Shown here: positions 4,714 through 9,688 of the stretch, piece after piece | Position numbering within the stretch: the stretch's first letter is position 1 | Layout of the letters: the number at the start of each line of letters is the position of its first letter | NCBI GenBank assembly: GCA_051846895.1 | Contig: JBPYCQ010000032.1 | Coordinates: 1-9,688, forward strand | DNA: 9,688 nt | Source: CALKAL01 sp051846895 | GTDB taxonomy: Bacteria > Bacillota > Bacilli > Bacillales > Alkalibacillaceae | Direction of reading: 5' to 3' | Translations under genes and position numbers: made by a program | The notes under the pieces: model-generated | Database searches by the model: none | What the model was told of the DNA's origin: nothing | What the model saw: the letters and a program-made list of their open reading frames with translations, nothing else

Positions 4714-5838
4714 TCATTCATTTGATTCAATGAATCTAAAAGTAGTCCTTGGGTTTGACCACTTCACGCTACTAGATAAAGTTCCTGTAGAATCTTCTTC
4801 AATCCACTTTTTAAGAGTTTTTGTATTAACACTAAAAGCTTCTTCTAAATCAAAACCATGCTCTTCGGCATAATTTTTTATAAGTTCTACAGGTGCTTTA
4901 GGAGATGGGTCACTTTTAGCAAATGTCCACTTGCCTCCTCTAAGTGTAATATCACCTTTGTCCTTCGCGTAATTTTTAAGACCATCTTTCATTTTTTTGA
5001 TGGCTAGTTCTTGCACACGGACATATTCGCCTATTGCTTGTGCTTCAAGATCATCTTTTGGTTCACCGTCACTTGGCAAACCATTGACAAACCCACTACT
5101 ACAAAGGCCAATATAAGGACAATACTCACACTTTTTGCGCTCGTTCGTCATTTCCCATTCATCCATATTATGAATGTCCTTAGATTCAATTTGGCTCATT
5201 ATATCGACAGCCCACCTGTAAGCAGCTTCTAATTCTTCATCAGAAAACAAAACATCAGAATCAGCAAATTCAGAACGTCTAGGGAAGATTAACTTTCCTT
5301 TATAGTTTGAACTAACATATCCGCCTCGCATTTGCTTATACATCCAACCATAAAGCTTTAATTGTTGTGATTCCTCAGCTGAAAACGGTTGCCATGTTGT
5401 TTTGTAATCAGCAATCGTTAATTCATCTAAAGCAGGATTATCAACCACAAGATCTAGATAACCTTGTAACTTCCCATGTTCAGTTTCAACAAATAAATGT
5501 AGCTCGGTTGTTACGTCAGCAAATTCATCCTGATAATCTAATAGACGGGTGTACGTCCGATTAACCATATAAATCAAGCTGTCAGCAATCTCTCCTTCTG
5601 GTAAACCGTTATGAACGTAAATAGAAGCATAAACTGCATCTTCTGGTTCATATCCTTCATTAACAACTAATTCCATTGCGTAATGAAAAATTTTTCCGAT
5701 AATGGCTGGAGCGCCTGATGGATCAGGACGCTCTTCCACATATTTATGATAAAAAGCTCTCTCACAGCGATCAAACAAAGCCAAACGACTATAACTATAT
5801 GTCATAGTGTTTTTTGCTATAGTTGTAGCAGTTGGCAT
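4714..5838 (-). CDS. RecB/Cas4-like PD-(D/E)XK nuclease with Fe-S cysteines
   Basis: This is a 374-aa nuclease of the PDDEXK_1/RecB-C-terminal superfamily, likely acting on DNA ends in recombination or replication of a mobile element. Numbered from ATG 5838, the active site reads His52 in GKIFHYAMEL, Asp129 in GYLDLVVDN, and Asp144 with Lys146 in IADYKTT. QQLKLYGWMY (about 158-167) fits the downstream QxxxY motif. Cys25 in FDRCERAFYHKY plus CEYCPYIGLC (Cys237, 240, 246) match the four-cysteine 4Fe-4S arrangement of AddB and Cas4 proteins. The C-terminal third (after about 250) is extra: a Lys-rich helical segment and a small domain with TLKKWIEE. A GTG at 5847 is possible, overlapping the previous stop by four bases. 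ATG 5838 is preferred because GAGGAG lies 8 nt upstream of it but abuts the GTG. The gene is last in the ssb cluster, and its terminator was split by IS1182. Confidence 0.85.
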   Translation of the reverse strand: MPTATTIAKNTMTYSYSRLALFDRCERAFYHKYVEERPDPSGAPAIIGKIFHYAMELVVNEGYEPEDAVYASIYVHNGLPEGEIADSLIYMVNRTYTRLLDYQDEFADVTTELHLFVETEHGKLQGYLDLVVDNPALDELTIADYKTTWQPFSAEESQQLKLYGWMYKQMRGGYVSSNYKGKLIFPRRSEFADSDVLFSDEELEAAYRWAVDIMSQIESKDIHNMDEWEMTNERKKCEYCPYIGLCSSGFVNGLPSDGEPKDDLEAQAIGEYVRVQELAIKKMKDGLKNYAKDKGDITLRGGKWTFAKSDPSPKAPVELIKNYAEEHGFDLEEAFSVNTKTLKKWIEEDSTGTLSSSVKWSNPRTTFRFIESNE

Positions 5839-5843
5839 ATTTA

Positions 5844-6179
5844 TCACTCCTCAAAAGTAATTATAACTTCAACATCTGATAAGAAATCATTGTTTTCTCC
5901 GTAAACTTCAATGTCATCACCACTATCTCCTGTGCGAACAAAATGATAATCATCTATATCCTCTGCGTCATTCAGAAGTATATGTTCGAGTTTTACTTCC
6001 GCATCACCAGTATGATTGTAACGAATCCGTTTATAAAAACGAAGAGTTGTACCGTTTTTAACTAATACTTTGTCAGGATTTTTAATCCAGGATTCTTGTT
6101 CAGATTTAGCGATTAATTCTTCGATTTTTTTATTTAATGATTCACGTACAACCACCAATACATCAGAATGATAGGCCAT
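5844..6179 (-). CDS. Acidic protein of unknown function in the ssb-nuclease cluster
   Basis: This 111-aa protein starts MAYHSDVLVVVRESLNKKIEE and is acidic in its second half (LNDAEDIDDYHFVRTGDSGDDIEVYGENNDF). The first 30 residues look helical. The rest alternates strand-like stretches (TTLRFYKRIRYN, VEVIITFEE) suggesting a small alpha+beta fold. It has no signal peptide, membrane segment or cysteine. AGAGGAGAG about 7 nt upstream supports the ATG. The stop lies 5 nt before the nuclease ATG, so the two are tightly coupled in translation, and the GAGGAG for the nuclease is formed by the last codons of this gene. This is the pattern of phage recombination operons, where small acidic proteins sit beside nucleases. 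I do not recognise the family. Confidence 0.75.
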   Translation of the reverse strand: MAYHSDVLVVVRESLNKKIEELIAKSEQESWIKNPDKVLVKNGTTLRFYKRIRYNHTGDAEVKLEHILLNDAEDIDDYHFVRTGDSGDDIEVYGENNDFLSDVEVIITFEE

Positions 6180-6202
6180 AATGTATCTCTCCTCTAAAGT
6201 TT

Positions 6203-6670
6203 TTATTCATAAATGAAAACCCAACTATTATCTTCGAGTTTAAAACAACGATAATCCTTCAAAAGAACGTGTTGTGAAATTGATTCTGCTTGCGACTCAA
6301 TCATATCTTCTAGTGAAACATTCATTGTTACATAAACATCCCTGAGTGAATTATCATTTGTAAGGTATAACCAATTAAATAAATCATCTTCACTTCGGAA
6401 GTATTCATGACTGAATTCGATATAACCATCACCGTCTAAGTGCTGAATTTTGCAGAACCATTCGCCTTCTTGTTCTGAATAAACAACACCAGCATAATCT
6501 TCTTCATCCTCTAAAGGGGAAATTAATTCAAAACCTTTTTCGTATAAGAATTTGGTATAAGGTGTATGTTCATGATGTATTTTCATCTCGTTATGCTTAA
6601 CGTAATATCCCTCTTTTTGAATTTCGGATATTCTGTCAATAGTGGTTTTTTCATAAATTACTAAATTCAC
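6203..6670 (-). CDS. Acidic protein of unknown function, GTG start
   Basis: This 155-aa protein starts MNLVIYEKTTIDRISEIQKEG. It is rich in Asp, Glu and aromatic residues (FELISPLEDEEDYAGVVYSE, WFCKIQHLDGDGYIEFS, EYFRSEDDLFNWLYL). Alternating strands and a central EDDLFNWLYL helix suggest a compact cytoplasmic fold. Two cysteines are far apart and no metal motif is visible. The GTG at 6670 is the only start that fits: AAGGAGG lies 11 nt upstream and the ATG in between is in another frame that stops after ten codons. It ends 23 nt before the next gene, so the two are probably co-transcribed with the nuclease. No family is recognised. Confidence 0.75.
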   Translation of the reverse strand: MNLVIYEKTTIDRISEIQKEGYYVKHNEMKIHHEHTPYTKFLYEKGFELISPLEDEEDYAGVVYSEQEGEWFCKIQHLDGDGYIEFSHEYFRSEDDLFNWLYLTNDNSLRDVYVTMNVSLEDMIESQAESISQHVLLKDYRCFKLEDNSWVFIYE

Positions 6671-6696
6671 AAATAATCATTCCTCCTTAAAGAAAT

Positions 6697-6738
6697 AAAC
6701 AGACTCCCTCTTTCGCCTTGAAAAAGGAAAGTCTGTTT
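6697..6738. terminator. Hairpin between ssb and the rest of the cluster
   Basis: AAACAGACT (6697-6705) and AGTCTGTTT (6730-6738) are perfect complements. CCTCTTT and AAAAAGG add inner pairing with one mismatch. On the minus strand TTATTTCTTT follows, and on the plus strand TTTTTC. This may end the ssb transcript or partly separate ssb expression from the three downstream genes, much as an attenuator would. Confidence 0.6.
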
Positions 6739-6773
6739 TTCTCCGTTTATACCACGTTATTTAAGTCAGTCTC

Positions 6774-7253
6774 TCAAAATGGTAAGTTGTCATCACCAAG
6801 ATCAACAGGTTCGGAACCATCAAATGGATTACCTTGTTGTTGACTACCTGATTGAGCTGCTGCTCCTACTAGTTGCCGTTGATTATTGTTTGATTGACTT
6901 TCACCTTTTGGTAAAGCGCCAAACTTAATATCATCAACAATTAATTCTGTCACCTTGACACGTTTACCCGTTTCATTATCATCATAATAGCGAGTTTGGA
7001 GTGCAGCAGTTATTATAACTTCTTGACCTTTTCTAAGGTAGTTAGCAATCGTTTCTGCTTTACCTCTCCACGCTACGCAATCAAAGAAGTCTGTTTCTCG
7101 TTGTCCCTCTTGATTTGTGTACGGACGCGAAACAGCAATACTAAAATTAACGACCGCTACCCCTCCCGGTGTATAACGTAATTCAGGATCTCTAACTAAT
7201 CTTCCTGGGTTCTTTGTCAAATGTGGTGGTGGAAAAATACACTCTACCATCAC
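6774..7253 (-). CDS. ssb: Single-stranded DNA-binding protein with IS-derived N-terminus
   Basis: From residue 17 on the protein is a typical bacterial SSB. GRLVRDPELRYTPGGVAVVN opens the OB fold, ETDFFDCVAWRGKAETIANY and GQEVIITAALQTRYYDD continue it, and VTELIVDDIKFG closes it. A Gln/Asn/Gly-rich linker and the acidic tip DLGDDNLPF, which recruits partner proteins, follow. The usual first strand (NRVxLVG after the Met) is missing. Residues 1-16 (MMVECIFPPPHLTKNP) are encoded by the ISL3 element, whose terminal repeat ends at 7208. The gene therefore lost about nine codons and its promoter. A GTG at 7253 with AAAGG 8 nt upstream, both inside the IS, could restart translation in frame. Whether the fusion folds is open, because strand 1 is part of the OB core. 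The gene heads the cluster with the nuclease. Confidence 0.85.
   Translation of the reverse strand: MMVECIFPPPHLTKNPGRLVRDPELRYTPGGVAVVNFSIAVSRPYTNQEGQRETDFFDCVAWRGKAETIANYLRKGQEVIITAALQTRYYDDNETGKRVKVTELIVDDIKFGALPKGESQSNNNQRQLVGAAAQSGSQQQGNPFDGSEPVDLGDDNLPF
7208..7231 (+). repeat. Left terminal inverted repeat of the ISL3-family element
   Basis: GGTTCTTTGTCAA followed by ATGTGGTGGTG; it matches the right end 8736-8759 in the last 11 bp exactly and in GG-TCT-T at the outer edge. Its outer edge coincides with the point where SSB homology begins. Confidence 0.7.
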
Positions 7254-7288
7254 TTTTTTAACCTTTTATTATTTCTTCATTTTATTTC

Positions 7289-7417
7289 CTAGACCCGCAG
7301 ATGAAAAACACTTCGCGGACCTTAGGGCGGCCGTCGAGTCTCCTCTGTCGTACCTCCATGCGGGGTCTCGACTGGCTCGCTTTTCCCGCAGGAGTCTCCA
7401 TGTTTTTCATCTGCTAG
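7289..7417 (-). repeat. GC-rich ~129-bp structured repeat, copy 2 (inside ISL3 element)
   Basis: The outer arms GCAGATGAAAAACA (7297-7310) and TGTTTTTCATCTGC (7401-7414) are perfect 14-bp complements. CTAG occurs on both outer edges. Read on the minus strand the core runs GACTCCTGCGGGAA, then GAGACCCCGCA, then GAGGAG, the same order as copy 1 at 4458-4593. The arms of the two copies are unrelated to each other. This copy sits 16 bp beyond the transposase stop and reads in the same direction as that gene, so it would be folded in the 3' part of its transcript. Confidence 0.7.
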
Positions 7418-7433
7418 AATAAACGTAAACAAC

Positions 7434-8631
7434 TTAATTTAATACCTTTTTAACTTCCTGTTGCCACAAAATCTTATTTCTTAAACGCTTAAAGCTTTTT
7501 ATTCCATATGAATTTCGTTTCAACACTTTGATTGAATTATTAACACCTTCGATGTAACCGTTGTTGAATGGATGCATAAACGATTGTAAAATCTCTGTTT
7601 TCCAACGTTTAAAGGTCATACTTACTCGATGAAACGCCTCAATACTAGAAGTTTGCATCTTTTTCAAACAAGCTTCGAACCCTTCTTTAGCGGTTCTCTC
7701 ATCACTTTCTTTAAACCATCGATCTAATTCATTTTTTAACTCATAAGCTTCCTGAAGGCGTGGATGCATGGTAATCAGATTATTTACTTTTTCTATTTCT
7801 TCCGCTGATAACTTATAGGATGATTTCCATAATAATTTCTTACTACGTTTCATATGAATCCGGTCTTTTTTACAAAGTTCATGTTGAACCTCTCGACGCA
7901 CCTCATCTAATGCCCAATAAACTTGGCGCATGTAGTGAAACCTATCGGCAATAATAAGTGGATCCCCCCAATGCTTGTCGAACAGCTTGTTTAAAGGATT
8001 TGGATAAATCCATCACAACGATTTCGACACTACCTGTATCAACGGACTGCAAATATTTTTTGATTGTTTCCACTTTTCGATTGGGTAAAATATCAATAAT
8101 TTCCTTATTCTCTACATCCGCAACGATAGTTTGAAACCTTTCTCCACCAGCATCTCCTTTAAATTCATCAATGGCAATCGCTCGTGGCAGTACTTTCCTT
8201 TTCTTGATTTCTCGTTTATCAAAGAGACGAATCAAACGATTCGTTGTCATACCCGCAAACCGTGCTGCCATTGTAAAGGATCCCATTGCCGCATAGGTTA
8301 ACGCTGTTGTTTGAAGGGAACTTAGGCAACGTTGATAGTGACCAACCATTTGAAGACGCTCGAAGAACGTAGAATTGCACTCCTTACAATAGTAACGGCG
8401 TTTTTTTAAACATATTTTGACTGTTGTATTCGATAATAATGGACCTTGGATGTTTTGTTTCCGATAGGCATGAGTCCGCTTTGTTTTCTTTTTACAACAA
8501 GGACAGGTTTGTTTCTTTACCCTTGTGTAAAGCTCTATTTTTAATTCTCCTAGCACATCATCATATATGTCCCATATTTCCACATGCTTGTCTTTAATTC
8601 CTAACATTTCTATGATAAAATTGTTTTGCAC
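7434..8631 (-). pseudogene. ISL3-family transposase split by a +1 frameshift
   Basis: The two halves of one ISL3 transposase are in different frames. The N-terminal half (GTG 8631 to about 7970) has a zinc-finger pair (CPCC and YYCKEC), an HTH region and the first two catalytic Asp residues in AIDEFKGD and IVVMDLS. The C-terminal half (MRQVYWALDEV to KKVLN at 7434) has the catalytic Glu in NNGYIEGVNNSIKVLKRNSYG. They meet at a run of six G on the coding strand (7964-7969). With five G the protein reads ALG-DPLIIADRFHYMRQ, the expected family sequence; with six it runs on to a TAG at 7942. The start is placed at GTG 8631, with AAAGGAG about 9 nt upstream. Extra codons up to 8802 would read through the IS end and are not coding. 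A sequencing error in the homopolymer, a true dead gene, or slippage on G6 are all possible. Confidence 0.85.
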
Positions 8632-8735
8632 TCTTTCCCTCTCCTTTATCCTTTGGTTTCGCAACTCTAGGTTAACAAAGAGAGGGGAATGAGTGTATTT
8701 TTTTGTCTTCTTTTTGATATTGATAAGACTGGGGA

Positions 8736-8759
8736 CACCACCACATTCAGTATAGAGCC
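8736..8759 (-). repeat. Right terminal inverted repeat of the ISL3-family element
   Basis: On the minus strand it reads GGCTCTATACTGA followed by ATGTGGTGGTG, the counterpart of 7208-7231. Confidence 0.7.
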
Positions 8760-8958
8760 ATAAATTTTTGGTGTTTGAGCTTTTACAAAAAAAGCCCATC
8801 AAGATATTTAATCATTTGTTCTAAAACAGAGTTAGAACGATTAAGTACCTTGATCGGCTTTCTTTACATGAAGTCATGTAATAGTTTAATAGACTAGACG
8901 CAGGTCTTGTCTTGCTAAAATATAACTTAAATAAAATCTTGATGCTAGTATAGTTTCA
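8760..8958. other. Gene-free segment between ISL3 and IS3 elements
   Basis: There is no coding frame of note on either strand. Contents from left to right: a 15-mer TTTTGGTGTTTGAGC (8766-8780) identical to 876-890; the long hairpin at 8783-8858; a palindrome TTACATGA-AG-TCATGTAA (8864-8881); and a hairpin AGACTAGAC/GTCTTGTCT with loop GCAG (8891-8912, one mismatch). Read on the minus strand this is two small stem-loops followed by a terminator, which resembles a regulatory leader or a small RNA, but its gene is missing. It could equally be debris of an older mobile element. Confidence 0.5.
8783..8858 (-). terminator. Long imperfect hairpin with T7 on the minus strand
   Basis: Arms 8794-8812 and 8840-8858 match at 16 of 19 positions, and inner arms GTTCTAA (8818-8824) and TTAGAAC (8832-8838) close a 7-nt loop. 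On the minus strand the stem ends in GGGC followed by TTTTTTT (8787-8793), the mark of an intrinsic terminator. With about 25 paired positions it is unusually long for one. On the plus strand GGCTTTCTTT follows, so it may work both ways. Confidence 0.5.
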
Positions 8959-9015
8959 TGGACACATCTTAGTTAAGTTATTACAATCAACTTTAGGAGG
9001 ATGTGTCCAATGAAA
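8954..9015 (+). promoter_or_regulatory. Inverted repeat masking the orfA start in read-through transcripts
   Basis: TTTCATGGACACATC (8954-8968) is complementary to 9000-9015 with a single unpaired A. The right arm covers the last base of AGGAGG and the ATG of orfA. The left arm straddles the IS border, so only RNA begun outside the IS contains both arms. Confidence 0.6.
8959..8987 (+). promoter_or_regulatory. IS3 transposase promoter built into the terminal repeat
   Basis: TGGACA (8959-8964) as -35 and TACAAT (8982-8987) as -10 each match consensus at 5 of 6, with a 17-bp spacer. Transcription would start near 8993-8996, so the AGGAGG at 8995-9000 would be at the very 5' end of the mRNA. Confidence 0.6.
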
Positions 9016-9288
9016 CATAAGAATAATGGAAAACGATACAATGACGACTTTCGTAAAATGGTTGTTGAGTTATATCACTCTGGTCAATCAGTTAGAAGTT
9101 TAAGCAGCGAATATGGCGTTTCTGAAGTAACTATTTATGCATGGATTAAAAAGTTCAATCCAGTTGAGTTAGAGGATGGTTCCTCTGTAACCCCTGATGA
9201 TTATGCAAAATTACAGAAACAATTACTTAAATTACAACAGGAAAATGATATCTTAAAAAAGGCTATGGCCATATTCGCAAAAAAGTAA
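9010..9288 (+). CDS. IS3-family transposase OrfA
   Basis: This 92-aa DNA-binding subunit of an IS3-family transposase starts MKHKNNGKRYNDDFRKMVVE. It has a helix-turn-helix (about residues 10-50, with SVRSLSSEYGVSEVTIYAWI) that recognises the IS ends. A coiled-coil/leucine-zipper tail (LQKQLLKLQQENDILKKAM) follows for dimer formation. An in-frame ATG at 9001 abuts AGGAGG; ATG 9010 has the right 9-nt spacing and is chosen. The gene ends GCA AAA AAG TAA, with the frameshift heptamer directly before the stop, so OrfA is also the N-terminal part of the OrfAB fusion. Alone it usually acts as a regulator of transposition in this family. Confidence 0.9.
   Translation: MKHKNNGKRYNDDFRKMVVELYHSGQSVRSLSSEYGVSEVTIYAWIKKFNPVELEDGSSVTPDDYAKLQKQLLKLQQENDILKKAMAIFAKK
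9279..9285 (+). promoter_or_regulatory. Programmed -1 frameshift site A AAA AAG
   Basis: The heptamer is in the correct phase (GCA AAA AAG) and is followed at once by the orfA stop TAA. Slipping back one base joins orfA to orfB, as in other IS3-family elements. A second heptamer in the same phase lies at 9255-9261 (TTA AAA AAG), and the -1 frame is open from there too. Confidence 0.75.
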
Positions 9289-9688
9289 ATGATGCTGAAA
9301 TCACTGATTTTATTCATGACCAAAAAGATAAATATCCAATACAAACAATGTGTAAAGTACTTGATGTTCCAAGAAGTACATACTATCAGTCATTAAATCA
9401 AACGATTTCTAATCGTGAACGAGAAAATAATGAATTAACCGAAAAAATTATTGAGATCCATAAAGAAAGTAAAAAACGTTATGGTGCACCTAAAATCCAT
9501 CAACAATTGATAAAGATGGGTTACAAAGCTAGTCTAAAACGAGTTCAACGTTTAATGAAAAAAGCTGATATTAGGTCAATCGTTGTTAAAAAGTTTCGTC
9601 CTACACCTAGCAAGGAAACGATTGTAGAACGTGAAAATATTTTAGAAAGAGACTTTTCAACAAATACAATTAATGAAAAATGGGTTGG
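9285..9688 (+). CDS. IS3-family transposase OrfB, N-terminal part (runs off window)
   Basis: The -1 frame relative to orfA is open from before the slippery site to the window end (134 codons counted from GTA 9285). It reads VNDAEITDFIHDQKDKYPIQ, then CKVLDVPRSTYYQSL, then ESKKRYGAPKIHQQLIKMG and VQRLMKKADIRS. This is the HTH_21 region that precedes the rve/DDE integrase core. It stops at NEKWVG, one step before the expected first catalytic Asp. There is no ATG near its start, so it is probably made only as the OrfAB fusion by frameshifting. The catalytic core and the end of the element lie outside the window. Confidence 0.85.

Larger units (their letters stand above)
7208..8759 (-). mobile_element. 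ISL3-family insertion sequence, 1552 bp, inserted in ssb
   Basis: The borders are set by inverted repeats. GGTTCTTT then ATGTGGTGGTG read in from 7208; GGCTCTAT then ATGTGGTGGTG read in from 8759 on the minus strand. The inner 11 bp are identical and the outer GGnTCT agrees. The element contains one ISL3-type transposase gene (frameshifted) and, downstream of it, a 129-bp GC-rich repeat. Without that repeat it would be about 1.42 kb, normal for the family. No 8-bp direct repeat is seen at the borders: TCTTCCTG is outside the left end and ATAAATTT outside the right end, and the missing ssb start codons are not found right of 8759. An adjacent deletion or later rearrangement is therefore likely. 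Confidence 0.75.
8959..9688 (+). mobile_element. IS3-family insertion sequence, left part (runs off window)
   Basis: The left end is placed at TGGACACATCTTAG (8959 on), which begins with TG as IS3-family ends do and carries the element's own promoter. orfA and the -1-frame orfB follow. The right end and any target duplication are beyond the window. Confidence 0.75.

Noticed and set aside
4714..5838. CRISPR-associated Cas4
   Set aside because: The motifs fit the wider RecB/Cas4 superfamily, but no cas genes or repeat-spacer array are present; the extra C-terminal domain and the ssb neighbour point to a phage or plasmid nuclease.
8632..8802. Upstream extension of the ISL3 transposase (MMGFFCKSSN...)
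   Set aside because: It crosses the terminal repeat of the IS and flanking DNA; the GTG at 8631 has the ribosome binding site.
1..9688. tRNA, rRNA, CRISPR array, replication origin, or toxin-antitoxin pair
   Set aside because: None seen on reading both strands; the small genes at 2533 and 2790 are convergent, not an operon pair.

Overview
The window is AT-rich DNA with AGGAGG-type ribosome binding sites, GTG/TTG starts and sigma-A-like promoters. The gene families point to a Bacillaceae-type Firmicute. It is a heavily invaded accessory region: four insertion sequences (IS) of four different families lie in 9.7 kb, around the remains of a small host, prophage or plasmid gene set. Nothing in the sequence itself proves plasmid, prophage or chromosomal location.

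Layout. 1-660 is the N-terminal part of an ISLre2/UPF0236 transposase (minus strand, running off the left edge). 661-1172 has no gene but is full of structure: a hairpin over the transposase start, a strong plus-strand promoter, a possible ~130-nt RNA and three terminator-like hairpins. 1173-1715 is a small lipoprotein, convergent with a PGRP/T7-lysozyme-type amidase (1752-2300, minus). 2533-2778 is a small orphan protein and 2790-2930 a 46-aa membrane peptide with its own extended -10 promoter. 2997-4688 is a complete IS1182-family element bounded by a 24-bp direct repeat that is itself a terminator hairpin. 4714-7207 is a minus-strand cluster that begins with a single-stranded-DNA-binding protein (ssb), continues with two acidic orphans, and ends with a RecB/Cas4-like PD-(D/E)XK nuclease carrying an Fe-S cysteine set. 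This looks like a DNA recombination or processing module of phage or plasmid type. 7208-8759 is an ISL3-family element that has cut into the 5' end of ssb; its transposase is frameshifted in a run of six G. 8760-8958 is gene-free and holds a long imperfect hairpin ending in T7 on the minus strand. 8959 to the right edge is an IS3-family element with orfA, an A AAA AAG frameshift site and the start of orfB.

Main observations. (1) The IS1182 element landed in the terminator of the nuclease gene and duplicated the whole hairpin; the copy next to the nuclease lost its U tract. (2) Two copies of a GC-rich ~130-bp repeat sit inside two different IS elements; they share a core but have unrelated outer arms that are self-complementary within each copy. 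(3) The N-terminus of SSB is IS-derived, so any protein made is a fusion started by the IS. (4) The IS3 left end combines a -35 box in its terminal repeat with a hairpin that would hide the start codon only in transcripts entering from outside. (5) The ISLre2 upstream region has a near-consensus outward promoter followed by two hairpins, the second with a T tract: a candidate small RNA.

All domain and family names come from reading motifs by eye; no searches were run.
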